Notes under the pieces: model-generated
Seen by the model: the letters and a program-made list of their open reading frames with translations, nothing else
Database searches by the model: none
What the model was told of the DNA's origin: nothing
Shown: one piece after another, positions 45,879 to 59,442 of the stretch
How the letters are laid out: the number at the start of each line of letters is the position of its first letter
How positions within the stretch are numbered: the stretch's first letter is position 1
DNA from: Diadophis punctatus similis
Taxonomy: Eukaryota > Chordata > Lepidosauria > Squamata > Dipsadidae
Assembly (NCBI GenBank): GCA_023053685.1
Contig: JALIGW010000010.1
Location: 13,913,419 to 13,977,418, forward strand
Direction: 5' to 3'
DNA length: 64,000 bases
Made by a program: the position numbers and the translations under genes

Positions 45879-46421
45879 ATGAGGAAAAGGACAAAGAGAC
45901 AGCACTCAGCAACACAAAGCTCATCCAAGCCATTGAAACAGCAGAAAATGGAAGATTATACCACAAACAGACACTCTGTTCCAGTAAGTAACTTATCTGC
46001 AGCCACCTTATCAGATAAATTTAATTTATGTGACTCATTGGAATGGGACTCACAAACCGAACTTGAAAGCAAACAGCGTGTAGAACTTTCCTCCGCAGCA
46101 GCCTCCCTTGCACAGGAGGAAGATGTGATAAATTTGAATGGGGGAAATGTGACAGATTTTCTCTCAAGACAATGTTTGCTTACAGCTCAAACTGTAAACT
46201 CAATGTATGAACTTTTATCAATTGTCATAAATAAGGTTGACTGCCTGAAAGAATCTTTTGCAAAGTTTGTTAGGAGCCACCCAAATACTGCAGAAAGACT
46301 TGGGAGGACAACCACGGATAGATATGGGATGGCTAATTCCGAAAATGAAACTAGAGAGGGCCATTGTCTTCCTCCCAAAAATGTGAACACCCATAAAGAA
46401 AACAATCAGGTAAAGGCCTAA
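45879..46421 (+). CDS. LINE ORF1-like frame, part 1
   Basis: 180 residues with a basic N-terminus (MRKRTKRQHSATQSS) and a possible coiled segment near TAQTVNSMYELLSIVINK. It has no zinc knuckle. I do not recognise a domain; position between the 5' UTR and the endonuclease suggests ORF1. It may join the frame at 46842 across a break. Confidence 0.5.
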   Translation: MRKRTKRQHSATQSSSKPLKQQKMEDYTTNRHSVPVSNLSAATLSDKFNLCDSLEWDSQTELESKQRVELSSAAASLAQEEDVINLNGGNVTDFLSRQCLLTAQTVNSMYELLSIVINKVDCLKESFAKFVRSHPNTAERLGRTTTDRYGMANSENETREGHCLPPKNVNTHKENNQVKA

Positions 46422-46841
46422 GAGATGACCAATATAATTACAGTCTGCACACTAACCAGGTTACCTTGCAAGCTTGTGACAACAGAGTGAATAGAAGGCG
46501 TTGGAATGATAGAGAAGCTGTTAGGTTGTCCCTGAGCCAGCTGCTCCACTGTGAATTCACTCTGATAGATCTACTACATACAGAGTGGCTGCCAGAGAGA
46601 AGGCAATGTATGAGAATTCTCCTATCATTCAGGCAGCCCACAATTCCCTCTATTCTCTTTAGATTGAGGCCCTTTCTGAGCACCTTTTCAATATTTCCAA
46701 TACGGGTCTTATGCTCAGACAAAGTGTGCCCACTCCTGAAACAGAGTCAACAAGAGAGAACTGTTGCTTTAAATCCAGACTGCAGCAGCCCTCACGTTAC
46801 TATGTCTGAGGCTACTGCAGCTGAATTTGTCCTGAGAAACT

Positions 46842-47390
46842 GTGTTACCCACAGCTGCAGAAACTGCTGAGGATGTGCCAGAAGAAATGCTGATTGACCT
46901 ATTCAGTGTATTGCCGGAACATGAGCAAGTTAATATTATAAAAAGATTGGATGATCTAAAAGAGGCTCTGACAACAACTCAATCTACAGCAAAGCCTCTA
47001 TTTAATTTGGCTCCACTAATTGCCCAACCTTGTGACAATATATTTAACCAACAATCTGCCTTTACCTCAATAGTAAAAAAAGGTAGTATCACACAGGCTA
47101 ACAGTGGGGCCACTGCACTGACTGATCCGGACTCTTTGAAACAGCTGAAAGACAATGGACTGCATCGCACAGTGCCCCTTAAGCCGACAAACACTAAGGA
47201 TATAATCCAGCTTCCATCCTCACTTGACTTAGAAGTTCCCACAACATCATCTCACAAGAGGAATCCTCAGCTACATCCCTCCAAAAATGGACATAAATCT
47301 AAAATTATAGATTTAAGCCGGAATACCTGTCCATCTAAAAAAAATCATTCTTGGAGCAGGAGCAGAGGCACACTGGCAATCGAGATGTAG
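46842..47390 (+). CDS. LINE ORF1-like frame, part 2
   Basis: 182 residues including EEMLIDLFSVLPEHEQVNII and a Lys/Ser-rich end. No known domain seen. The sequence 46422-46841 between the two frames also has an open minor frame (46466-46870), so ORF1 is probably frame-broken. Confidence 0.45.
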   Translation: MLPTAAETAEDVPEEMLIDLFSVLPEHEQVNIIKRLDDLKEALTTTQSTAKPLFNLAPLIAQPCDNIFNQQSAFTSIVKKGSITQANSGATALTDPDSLKQLKDNGLHRTVPLKPTNTKDIIQLPSSLDLEVPTTSSHKRNPQLHPSKNGHKSKIIDLSRNTCPSKKNHSWSRSRGTLAIEM

Positions 47391-47563
47391 AGGAGCAACA
47401 AGAAGTTCTGCAACACATGAGGAGAAACATTGAACCTCACAACAACTGTGTTTATATGGGAAGCATAGATGATATCGATCTGGCTCCAACATCAAGTTGA
47501 CATCTGGCATTTTTACCATCTAGCCAAGCAACCAAGCCAAACCACCTTGCCTCCGGGAACCCC

Positions 47564-48040
47564 ATACAGATGCTGACCTGGAACGTAGCTGGCTGGAAAG
47601 GGATGGTCGATAGTGGACTAATGAGCTTTCTCCCTAGATTTGATGTAATAGCTTTTCAAGAAACCTGGCTAACTGAAGAGGACGAACCAGTACAACTGCC
47701 AGGCTTTCAGGAATGGGCCTCCCCAGCCCAAAAAACAAAAAACAAAGGGTGACCCTCTGGTGGGCTATGCATTCTTATAAAGCAAGAGTTGCAATGGCAG
47801 GGGGAGAAACTATATAATGAAGATAAGTATTCATACTTCCTAGCTGTCAAATTTGAATATGAAAAGTTTGAGTTAATACTGGTAAATGTGTATATCCCTC
47901 CAAACACATCCCAGTATTATAACTCTGAATACTGGATGGGCTTGGAAGTTATTCTAGAAGATATATCTGTATTGTATCCTCAGTCCATAGTTGCAATTAC
48001 TAGGAGATTTGAATGCTAGGTTGGGTCCCTCTTTGTATAA
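47564..48040 (+). pseudogene. LINE endonuclease, N-terminal part
   Basis: Starts MLTWNVAGWKGMVDSG and FDVIAFQETWLT (catalytic Glu in QETW). After a stop at 47750 and frame change it continues with GGLCILIKQE and ELILVNVYIPPNTSQYY, then a GDLNAR-like end at about 48010. It is interrupted by the GC-rich insertion at 48041. Confidence 0.82.
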
Positions 48041-48105
48041 AGTGACCAGATTTTTTTTTTTAAAGCAGGACGGGGGGCGGGCCCGCCTGGGCGCCGCCAT
48101 TTGAA

Positions 48106-48155
48106 TTTTGCCCTCTGCGCATGCGCAGAACGCTGCGCATGTGCAGAGGGCAAAA
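48106..48155. repeat. 23-bp-arm hairpin with NRF1-like palindromes
   Basis: The left arm (48106-48128) has CCCTCTGCGCATGCGCAG and the right arm (48133-48155) has CTGCGCATGTGCAGAGGG. There is one mismatch and a 4-base loop. TGCGCATGCGCA fits the NRF1 binding consensus. Confidence 0.85.
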
Positions 48156-48262
48156 CAACGCAAATGTCGGCGTCCAGGGGGGAGAGGTGGGAGGCCTTTC
48201 CTCGCCTCCCGCCTCCCCTTCGGGAGCCGGCAGTGGCTTGGGCTGGCTGGCTGGCTGGTTAG

Positions 48263-48660
<398 letters not shown>

Positions 48661-48727
48661 CTAAAGTGCTCGCGTTTTTTCTCTCACACACACACATGCA
48701 CAACCTTCTAACGACCGGGTCGGAGCA

Positions 48728-49344
48728 TCTTTCCCCAAATGAAGCTGGGAGGGGGGGAAGCCTCCTTTCCTCAAACGGAGCTGGGAGGGGGGGAGTCTCC
48801 TTTCCCCAAACAGAGCTGGGAGGGGGGAAAGCCTCCTTTCCCCAAACAGAGCTGGGAGGGGGGAAAGCTTCCCTTCCCCAAATGAAGCTGGGAGGGGGGG
48901 AAAGCCTCCTTTCCCCCAACAGAGCTGGGGGAAGCCTCCTTTCCCCCAACAGAGCTGTGAGGGAGGGAAAGCTTCCCTTCTCCAAATGGAGCTGTGAGGA
49001 GGGAAAGCCTCCTTCCCCAAACAGAGCTGGGATGGAGGAAAGCTTCCTTTCCCCAAATGGAGCTGGGAGGTGGGGAAGCCTCCTTTCCCCAAATGGATCT
49101 GTGATGGGGGAAAGCCCCCTTTCCCCAAATGGAGCTGTGATGGGGGAAAAGCCCCCTTTCCCCAAATGGAGCTGTGAGGGGGGAAAGCCTCCTTTCCCCA
49201 AACAGAGCTGGGAGGGGGGAAGCCTCCTTTCCCCAAATGGAGCTGGGAGGGGGGAAGCCTCCTTTCCCCAAACGGAGCTGGGAGGGGGAAAAGCCTCCTT
49301 TCCCCAAATGGAGCTGGGAGGGGGGAAGCCTCCTTTCCCCAAAT
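48728..49344. repeat. ~36-bp minisatellite, about 17 units
   Basis: Unit approximately GGAGCTGGGAGGGGGGAAAG followed by CCTCCTTTCCCCAAA(T/C), with length changes of 1-6 bp. Because the usual period is a multiple of three, it leaves long frames on both strands, including a 491-residue frame on the minus strand. None has gene-like features. Confidence 0.95.
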
Positions 49345-49431
49345 GAGCTGAGCTGGTCAATGGCTTGCATGCCTGCGGAGAGGGCTCTGCATGCCACCTG
49401 TAGCATGCATGCCATAGGTTCGCCATCACGG

Positions 49432-49716
49432 GGCTAGAACAATCCAGTCATCTATTACTGACTGGCTGTCAGCCTTCAACACATTCTCTTATCTCTGTAA
49501 CATCCTGAAGAAACACCTCACAACTAAACCTGCTACAAAAAGAGCCCAAGTGGGTAGACCCCATTGGTTTGATCCTGAATGCCAGCAACTGAAAAAGAAA
49601 TTGAAGGCAGCCATGAGGCTTGCCCAGCGGAATCCTACAGCTCATATACAAGCTGAGATGTTGCACCCAGAAAAGAAATAAAAAAATTATAACATTAAAG
49701 AAAAAAAGTTTTGCCA
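49432..49716 (+). pseudogene. LINE segment between endonuclease and RT
   Basis: Reads SSIT-DWLSAFNTFSYLC-like text and later RVGRPHWFDPECQQLKKKL, a linker block typical of I/R1-like LINE proteins (WFD-EC). It is cut at 49717 by a CR1 insertion. Confidence 0.7.
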
Positions 49717-49857
49717 TTAATCCTGGAAGAGAGAGCAGACCTGGCATGCATTACCGAGACCTGGCTGGGTCCGGAGAGGGGTGTTCCCCTTTCTGAGATG
49801 TGCCCGGATGGGTTTCAGGTATTACATCAGCCGTGACCTCAGGGAAGGGGTGGAGGA

Positions 49858-51627
49858 GTGGCAATGATAACACGCCAGAGTCTTCTTACCCATAGGATCC
49901 CTGCCCCAGAGATTGTTGGGTGTGAGCCCCTCCTTGTGAAATTGGACTCAGGGGTTCAGGTTGGCTTGTTGTTGACGTACCTGCCTCCCAGCTGCATTAA
50001 AACAGCCCTGCCTGTGGTGCTAGAGGCGATAGCCGGACTGGCAGTAGAGTTCCCCAGGCTTATGGTCCTGGGGGACTTTAACCTGCCATCGCTGGACGAA
50101 GCCTCTGATGCAGCTCAGGAGTTCATGGCTTCCATGACAACCATGGACCTGACCCAAGTAGTTCAGGGTCCGACTCATAGCTGGGGTAACACACTCGACC
50201 TAGTTTTTCTCTCGGGGCAGTGGAATGATGATCTGAAATTAAGGGGTATAGTCATTTCTCCCTTGTTGTGGTCAGATCATTCTCTACTGAGGTTAGACTT
50301 TATGGCATCACTCCTCCATCACAGGGACGCAGAGCCTATTAAATGGTTCCACCCCAGGCGCCTAATGGACACAGTAGGGTTTCAGAGGGAGCTTGGGGAG
50401 ATACCTGAATCCCTCGTCCACAATCCATCTGAGTCCCTAGTTGCTGCCTGGAACAGGGCAGTGGCTGGAGCTTTAGATCGGATTGCACCTTTGCGACCTC
50501 TCTGTGGCAGTGGATCCAGGAAGGCTCCTTGGTTTACGGAGGAGCTCTGGGAGATGAAATGCCATAAGAGACATCTGGAGCGATGGTGGAGATCCAGTAA
50601 GTCCGAATTCGACCAAACACCACTAAGAGCCTTTATTAGGACTTATCTAGTGGCGATAAGGGCAGCAAAATGTTTGCATTTTTCCGCACTTATTGCATCC
50701 GCAGACTCACACCCAGCCTCCCTCTTTAGGGTGACTCCCTCCCTCCTTAAAGTTGGGAGTGAGGAGGAACCATTGCAGGGTAGAGCTGAGGAATTTGTTC
50801 AGTTTCTGTCGGATAAAGTTGCTCAGATTCAGATGGATTTGGACTCTGATTGGGCAGTTTCGACCAAGATGAAAGGGGCAGGTCTTAGTCCAGTTATTTG
50901 GGATGAGTTTGAGTCCGTGACTCCTGAGGACGTGGACAAGGCAATAGGAGCTATGAACTCCTCCACTTGTTTATTGGACCCGTGTCCCTCCTGGTTGGTT
51001 TCGGCCACCAGGGAGGTGTCACGAGGCTGGCTCCAGGCGTTAGTCAACGCTTCTTTGAGTGAGGGGTCTTTCCCACAACCTTTGAAGGAGGCGGTGGTTC
51101 GACCCCTCCTCAAGAAGCCGTCCTTGGATCCAGCTGATTTAAAAAACTTTCATCCAGTCTCCAACCTACCTTTTGTAGGAAAGGTTGTTGAGAAAGCGGT
51201 GGTGCTCCAACTCCTATGGTTATTGGATGAAACCGATTATCTAGACTCTTTTCAATCTGGCTTCAGACCTGGCTACAGCACAGAAACTGCTTTGGTCACA
51301 CTGATGGATGATCTCTGGCGAGCCCGAGATGGAGAATATTCCTCAATCTTGGTGCTTCTTGACCTCTCAGCGGCTTTCGATACCATTGACCGTGGTATCC
51401 TTCTGGGACAACTGGGGGAGTGGGAGGCACCGTTTTACAGTGGTTCTCCTCCTATCTCTCCAGTCAGTCCCAGTTGGTGATAGTAGGGGGACAGATATCG
51501 ACCCCTAGGCCCCTCGTTTGTGGGGTACCTCAGGGCTCAGTTCTCTCTCCCCTCCTTTTCAATATCTACATGAAACCACTGGGTGAGGTTATCCGTCGAT
51601 TCGGGGTGAGGTATCAACAATACGCAG
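49858..51627 (+). pseudogene. CR1-like LINE endonuclease and RT, first part
   Basis: 540 residues open (49858-51480), with LMVLGDFNLPSLDEAS, LLWSDHSLLRLDF, KNFHPVSNLPFVGKVVEK and VLLDLSAAFDTIDRGIL. A frameshift near 51410 moves RT to another frame, which includes GVPQGSVLSPLLFNIYMKPL and RYQQYA. The L1-like insertion sits within the catalytic YADD box: QYA is before it and DDTQLYI after it at 57795. Confidence 0.9.
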
Positions 51628-53275
51628 GAAGGCGTGGCTAACGCCGCGGCGCTACGGAGTTTCCCCGCGCTACGCAGGGGAAACCCCGAACCCATGTCGC
51701 CTGGGGACCTGGGCCGAACGGGACCAGGTCGGATCCACCCTGAAGGGGTGGTGAAGAAGGGAGCGCTGGTTGGCAGACTGGGGGGTGGCAACCCCCCCAG
51801 GAAACCAGTTTTGCTCCTAGACCAGTGGCGTGCAGAAGATGGCATTACAGCCGTCCTCTAGCCGCGGCAGTCACATCGCAATGAGTTGAACTAGCAAATT
51901 GGAGTCATCTGAGAAAGAAAATCAAAAGCGAGGTGCTGGTGAGCGTGAAGAAGACAGAAGAAGCTGGTGAGTGATATTGCCGGAGAAAGCTTTAAGAAAC
52001 TTTACTTGGACATAATAAAAGGGAACAAAACAAAAAGACCGGAAGTGAAAGAGCGGCTGCTTGGCATATGGAGAATATAGAGTGGGAATTTTTTTTAAAA
52101 CTGAATTATAACTAAAGCCCAATTGATTGAGGATTTGGAGTTTTTACTTTTTAAAGATTTGGAATTTAAAGGAAAGCAATTTGGTCGATTGAATTATTTA
52201 AAAACGGAAGAATTGGATTATAAATAACAAAGGCAGAGCTGTGAGATGGAAACAGGGCCATCTGCTGGTTGGAGGAGTCACTGTAAGTGTGGGATATTAC
52301 CAGAAATAAATGTTTTGACAGCTGTTGGTTTTGGAACAGAGCAGCTTGTGACTGTATAAAAGGAAAATATTTGGACTAAGATGGATAAGAACTGAACTGG
52401 ATTGAATCTTTTTTTTAATTCAAAAAGTTTTATAAGTACAAAGTACAAACATTTTTCATTTTTCTCCCCCCCTTCCCCCCTAACCCCAACCCACTCCCTT
52501 CCCTTCCCCCGTCTCCCCCCGGACTTCCCAGAGAAAGTACAGGGCATAATATTCAATAAAATAAATTTAAATTAGGTTAAAACAAATTCTTAATTTCCAC
52601 ATTTTTTTGAAATCTTTAACTCCAAATTTTTCAAAACTATTCAAAACGTAATCAGAAGGATAAAAATAATGAAAAATAAAGAAAATAAGAAATTAAAAAA
52701 AGATAAACAAGTAAAAAGAAACAAAGAACATTATATTAATACATCATACAACATCTCATACTATAATTTACATCTCTAAACCTCTATCTTTTATATAATC
52801 TATGTATAAACTAATAATAATAGAAAAGAAAGAAAGAAAAGATAAAAATAAAAGAGAAGCAAAGGTAAACCTTTCCTCCCCCTTTCAATCAGTTACAACA
52901 CACAACATTTCTTCAAAACAAAATAAAACTTAAGTAAATATTACATAAGCAATAACTAAACATTAAATATTTATACCTAATCAAAATACCTAAATATTTA
53001 AAATATTCTGTCAAATTTATTCCCATATTTTAAAAACTAACCCCTTATACCTCAAAAACCTTAAACTTAATCATAGAATCAAAGACAATATTAATAACAT
53101 AATATTACAGTATGTCAAAGTATTAGCTTCAAAATATAATATATATATTAATAATAATAAAAAAGAAGAAAGTAAAAGCTAACCCCTTATACCTCAAAGA
53201 CCTTAGACTTGATCCTAAAGTCAAACAAAATATTAATAACGTAATATTACAATATATCAGATTATTGGCTTAAAA

Positions 53276-53420
<145 letters not shown>

Positions 53421-53459
53421 TAAAAATAAAAAATAATCAAAACAAGAGCTACCATCAAG

Positions 53460-53602
<143 letters not shown>

Positions 53603-53653
53603 TATAGAGAAAAAAGTACAATCCTGTTAATCTTTCCATCCATCCTGTAAATT

Positions 53654-54747
53654 TCAGCACTGCCTCCTTCTGTCGCTTGACCATTTTGGGTTTGTCGGTT
53701 CGCCTCCCATCTGACCCCAATCCTCCGTCTCCTTTTCCACGTCGTAAACATCTATCTGGCTCTGCCAATCACTTTGGATCTCTGAAGCTGTTTTGGTTTG
53801 AACAAAAATAAATGGCTTTTTCTTCTCCTCCTCTATTTCTTTCATGCTTCTTTCCTCTGGAATTTTGGATGCATCAGCTTTTAGAATGTTGACATAAAAA
53901 TCAATAGCTTTCTTTATCGTGTTAAGCCGGTATCTCCTTCCCAAAGATTTCACCACTACTCCTGTTGGTACATCCCATTTATATTGTAGATTTCTTCTTT
54001 TAAATTCATCAACCAGGAAATTATAATCTTTTCTAGCTTTAAGCATTTTAGAAGGAATTTCTTTCCATATCATTATTTCCTGACCGTTTACCTGAAGATT
54101 ATTCTTGAATGTCGCCTGTATAATTTTATTTCGTAAAGCCCTTGTAGTGAAATATATTACAATGTCCCTTGGCAGATGTTTTTGCTTTGCAAACCAAGAA
54201 TTAACTCTATATATCTTATCAATTTGCATAACCAGTTCCTCTTTAGACAATCCAGACACCTGCTTCAGGGCCTCCACCATCCTTCCTTTGAAATCATCAT
54301 ACTTTCCTTCTTTCAGCCCTCTCACCCTTATTGCAAATTCCATACTTCTGAATTGGGCCGTTAACACCTCTGTTTCGAAATTTGCCAAGTCATTTTTAAT
54401 TTTGTCTATATATTCCTTCGAGGTTATCAAAACTTGATTATTTTTTTCCAAGTCATTTGCCACAACTTCAGTATTTACTGCTAGTGCTTTACACACCCCA
54501 AGTACGTCCTCTCTCATTTGTTGGTCCATCTTCTTTAAAACAGCCTGCATTTTTTATCTATTTCGTTGATTTTTAAGTTAAACTCCATAATCAACTCATT
54601 TTTCATAGCTTTCAAAGTGTTCAGTAAATTTTCAGGTGTTAAAGACTGTGAGGGTGTTAGATCAGACGTAAGTTGCATTTTTAAAGTATGACCAGAAGAA
54701 TTCTCAGTTCTTTTATTCAAGACAGTCTTTCCAGATTTAGAAGCCAT
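53654..54747 (-). pseudogene. L1 ORF1p, single frameshift
   Basis: The start MASKSGKTVLNKRTENSSG at 54747 leads to KINEIDK. A length change in a six-T run (54550-54555; A run on the coding strand) shifts the frame, and the protein continues for 298 residues to 53654. Features are a coiled-coil region (VVANDLEKNNQVLITSKEY), the RRM region with FAIRVRGLKEG and the C-terminal domain with LPRDIVIYFTTRALRNKI and RRRYRLNTIKK-like basic text. ORF1p is the trimeric RNA-binding chaperone of L1. Confidence 0.92.
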
Positions 54748-55694
54748 TTCAATATTTCCAAAGGAGTACAAAGAGAAAGCCAAATCTCTAATTAACAAGG
54801 TTCTTTACAAAACCAGTTAGTCTTTTATTTTTTATAAAAATATAAGTTGTTATTTTAATTTAGAATCAGAGAGCAAAAAGGAAAAAACCAATTCTCAGGA
54901 TCAGAAGTTTCCATAGGAAAAAAAAGCTGGTAACAAAACAAAAGTCACTTTCACTTCCACACCCAAATCTCTGATCGCCATATTGTTGCTAATTGCTTGT
55001 TAAGCTACTTTGTTACTTTCCGAAGTGAAAGCCAGAGGTGGAATTAAAGTCAAAAATTCAATACTTGCCCTTTAAAACTCCTGCCTTTCTCTGGCTGCTT
55101 TCTTTGAAGTTAAAGTAATTATACCTTCCATTGTCGAAGCAGCGGTGGTCGTGGCATCTTGCTCCGCTTTTTAAGCGGAGGTTTCCAGCTTCCCGGAGGA
55201 ACAGACAGGCTGCCTGGGGAGCCCTCACCCTTCGCGCCCTAAGTTGGCTCCTAGGGCACTAGGGGGGCTCTACCCCACCTGTCTCACTCTCATCTCTCCC
55301 CTTTGCCAGGGGAAGAGATTTTCAAGCTGCCAGACAGCTGTTCTGGTGGCTTTTACAGGAAAAAGGAAAGGCGCCCAGCGAGGAACGCCAGCGATGCCGT
55401 CAGAGCCAAACCGGAAGTCCAACTGGATTGAATCTTAACAACAAAGGAACAGCAAGAAAGATTTAGACTTGTAATGACTAAATGGAATTAAAAGGATCTA
55501 ATTGGTGAGATTTTACTAGAAGACAATTAAAGGCTGTGAAATATATTACTATTAGCAGCTGGAAGGACTATAGAAATTTGGTGATTTGTGATCTTGCTGA
55601 CAAAGAAATAAGCGATAGCTAAAAACTCTTGGAACTTATTGAAAAATCTTGTTTTGTGGTACAGGCAGATTCCAGTTAACAGCTGGAGCTCTAT

Positions 55695-56238
55695 ATGATT
55701 TTAATTTTGAGAAACATAACTGAAAATATGGGAGATATTGATTACAAAGAAATGGCTGAATTCTTGAAAGATTTGTTTAAAGACTTAAGAAGAAGCTTTG
55801 GACTGGACGTAAAGGAGAAAGGGGAAATTATGGAAAAGGAAAAGGAAAGAATAACAGATGAAGGCAAGAAGACTGATGAAAACATTATAAATGATGATTA
55901 AAAAGGGAAAAAACACTGAAAATAAAATATTGATTAATGACTATGTTGAGATTTATAACGATTCCACTGGGCTTGGCAGTGAAAATAGAGATAAAGATAA
56001 TAAAAATGATGATGTTCAGATTGAGGAAGAAGATTTTAAGATACATAAAATTAAAGAACGAATGGGGAAAACTAGATACATACAGATAGTAGATTTAAGA
56101 GGGAAGAAAAGGGCTTGGGAAATGAGATCTTATTGGTATAAAGGCAAACGAAAGAAAGGGAAGAAATTAAGGAAATGGGGATGGAGGAAATACATATATA
56201 AAACGGAAGTAATTGGGAAATTAAAAGAGAACAGATGA
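55695..56238 (+). pseudogene. Charged remnant frames of the outer L1-like element
   Basis: Two overlapping short frames. The first (55695-55901) includes MAEFLKDLFKDLRRSFGLDV and is rich in Glu and Lys. The second (55891-56238) includes QIVDLRGKKRAWEMRSYWYK. They may be an ORF1 remnant, but I see no certain domain. Confidence 0.4.
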
Positions 56239-56912
56239 AGACTTTGAAATATTGCAAATGAATTTTTTTTCCTTTTATTATTTACCTGCTTTTCTTTTCT
56301 TATTATTATATAAGATTTAATTGTGATAAGTATGTTAATGGATAAAAATTTTGATATATAAAATTAATATAACTATCTGATTAGAAATTCAAAGATCTTT
56401 CTTCTTTTTTTTCTTTTTTCTTCTTCCTTTTTCTTCTTTTTATGAAAATTAATATTGTTGAAGTGTTTGGAATAACGTGGTTAAAACAATGACAATATGA
56501 GAAATATGGAATAAATATGATTATTAGAATTTAAGGGAAATTACCTAAATATTAAAAATGAACAGGGTATATTATGAATGTTTATCACTTTAAAAATTTA
56601 TTAAACTGAGATTTGGTAAGTTAGTTGATTTGGATTTTTCTCTCTTCTTTTTATATTCTATTTTTTCTTTACTATTTTTTTTCTTTTCTATTTTTTGAAG
56701 TTTAAATATAAGGGATGGATGAATTGATAATGGTAAGATTAATTTTTTGATTTGATTTAATTAAATATTTGCATTGAGACAGGAAATAAAGAATTAGAAA
56801 TAATGAAAATGAATTTAAATGTCAGAAAAAAGGGGTATATTATGATTGTATATTATGCTTGTGTACTACTTTTATATATGAGATTTGTTTAAATGTAAAA
56901 TTTAATATTTTC

Positions 56913-56918
<6 letters not shown>

Positions 56919-56996
<78 letters not shown>

Positions 56997-56997
56997 T
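56919..56997. repeat. ATT microsatellite
   Basis: (ATT)n of about 26 units in the 3' part of the outer L1-like element. Confidence 0.97.
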
Positions 56998-57784
56998 TTA
57001 AGAGTTGAAAAATTATAGAGTGGATACAATTAGTAAAAATGTTGATGATTAATATGAGAAATTAAAAGAATAATTGGGCATTTAGTTTTCTGACAGAACA
57101 AAGGAAAAAAAACAAGCGATGAATAAAGAGACTAAAGATTGAAGGAAGCAATATGGCTTAAAACTAAGAAGCAGAAGACAGTAACTATCTTGGAAAGTTA
57201 AGCAAATAGCGGTTAATTTGGAAGGAAATTTGAAATTAACTGGTGAATATCCCAGATGACAAAATTAGAAATTAGATTTTTTTTTCTTTTTTCTTTGGAA
57301 TTAAGATGGAAATAGCAGCATGTACCTAGAAGAGAGTACTACATAAAAAGAATAATAATATTATTATATTGGTTAAATTTTTATTTTTATTATATTTCTT
57401 TTTTTAAAAAAGAGGTATGATTAGTTTAAAATTGAGATTAGCATCAGTCTGTCATATATAAAATGAGAGCATAAAAGCACTCAAGGAAAGGCAAAGAAAG
57501 TGAAAGAGGAAGTAGAAGGGGAGGAAGAGAAGGAGTAGAGAGGGTAGAGGAGGAGGGAAGGAGTTAGAAAGTAGGAGGAGAAGTTGGAGATAGAGAGAGG
57601 GGAGTGTAATGGAATAAAGTAGAACAGACTGATGATTGACGAGGCAAGTGTTGAATAAGATATTGACTTTTGAATGATTGACTATATTGAACAAATACGT
57701 ATTTTTATTGTAATATTTTAATGTACATGTGTATTGAATTGTATATGAAGTAAAGAAAATAAAGAATTTGTACAAAAAAAAAAA

Positions 57785-58635
57785 CAATATGCAGATGATA
57801 CCCAGTTATACATCTCCACCCCGCGTCAATTCAGTGAAGCAGTAGATGTGATGGACCGGTGTCTGGAAGCTGTGAGGGTCTGGATGGGAATCAACAGATT
57901 CAGACTCAAACCAGACAAGACCGAATGGCTGTGGGTACTGCCTCCCAAGGATGAGGTAAACTGTCCATCCCTGACTCTTGGGGGGGGGAGAAATTGTCCC
58001 CCTCAGAGCGGGTCCATAATTTGGGTGTCCTCCTAGATCCACAGCTGAAATTAGAACATCTGACAGCTGTGGTCAGGGGGACCTTTGCAGAAGTTTGTCT
58101 TGTGCACCAATTACGGCCCTACTTGGATCGGGATGCTCTCCTTACAGTCAATCATGCCCTTGTCACCTCACGGGTAGATTACTGCAATGCGCTCTACATG
58201 GGGCTACCCTTGAAGAGTGTTCAGAGTCTACAATGAGTCCAGAATGCAGCCGCGCGAGCTATCATGGGTGTACCTAGGTACACCCATATTACACCTATCC
58301 TCCGTGAGCTGTACTGGCTTCCCATTGGTCTCCGGGCACAATTCAAGGTGTTGGTTATTACCTTTAAAGCCCTACATGGCTCAGGACCAGGTTACCTTCG
58401 AGACAGCCTCCTACCGCACAGCGCCCTTCGACCAGTGAGATCCCACAGAGTCGGTCTTCTCCGGGTCTCGTCAGCCAGACAATGTTGGCTGGCAGGTCCA
58501 CGGGGGAGAGCCTTCTCTGTGGAAGCTCCAGCCCTCTGGAACCAGCTACCCCCAGAGATCCGGACCGCCTCCACCCTACTGATCTTCCGCAAGGCAATTA
58601 CGACCTGCCTCTTCCGTCAGGCATGGGACCGTTGA
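57785..58635 (+). pseudogene. CR1-like LINE RT C-terminus
   Basis: Resumes with ADDTQLYISTPRQFSEAVDV. A G-run frameshift occurs at about 57985 and a stop at about 58235 (SLQ then stop). It continues with ITPILRELYWLPIGLRAQFK and APALWNQLPPEIRTASTLL. The 3' UTR follows. Confidence 0.9.
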
Positions 58636-58824
58636 GCTTGGGAATATCAGGGATAAGCTCCGGCCCATGAAATTAGTATGCATGTATTTTTTTAATGTTT
58701 TTTAATTGTTTTTAACTTTTTTTTAGATTTTGTATTTAATATGCTGTTATATGCCCAGAGTCCTCCGGGAGTTAGGTGGCATACAAATCTATTAAATAAA
58801 TAAATAAATATTAAATAAATAAAT

Positions 58825-59440
58825 CTAGTCAGAACTCGAGTTGGCTGCCAGAAGGTATAACTCAGTAATATTTTGGCACTCTGTAGCAGGTGTCCTGAAG
58901 GAACGGAGATTTGCGTTTGACATACAAATCTCTGTTGAGGACTGGGAGAATTATTATCAGTGGTTGTTTGCTTCCACGGAACCTGTAGAGAAACTGTCTT
59001 TAAGCAGTGATCTAGTAAACCCTAGAACTCCCCCCCCCCTTGGCCACCAGTCTTGGAAAAGGAGATACAATTCATCATTAAAAGCTTAAAGAACAATAAA
59101 GCCCCAGGTGAGGATTTTTTACCAGCAGAATTATTCAAGAAATTTCCCAATTGGTGGGGTCCAGTATTGGCAGGTCTTTTTACACACATAAATAATACCT
59201 GCCATATACCAGATGGGTGGAAGATGGCAATAGTTGTCCCCATATATAAAAAAGGAAATAAAAAGAATCCTAGTAATTATAGGCCCATTAGCCTGATTGA
59301 CATTGCAGCAAAAATATATGCTAGGTACCTTTTGAACAGAATTGAAATCTGGGTAGAGGAAAACAATATCCTCACAGAAGAACAAGCAGGTTTTAGACAA
59401 AGCCGATCTACTATTGATAACTGCTTTGTCTTGAACCATC
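58825..59440 (+). pseudogene. I/Ingi-like LINE RT N-terminal domain
   Basis: Includes SLKNNKAPGEDFLPAELFK, WKMAIVVPIYKKGNKKNPSN, YRPISLIDIAAKIYARYLL and EEQAGFRQSRSTIDNCF (RT motifs 1-2). It ends at the TA element inserted at 59443. It lacks motif A onwards in this window. It belongs to the LINE that starts at 45616. Confidence 0.85.
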
Positions 59441-59442
59441 TA

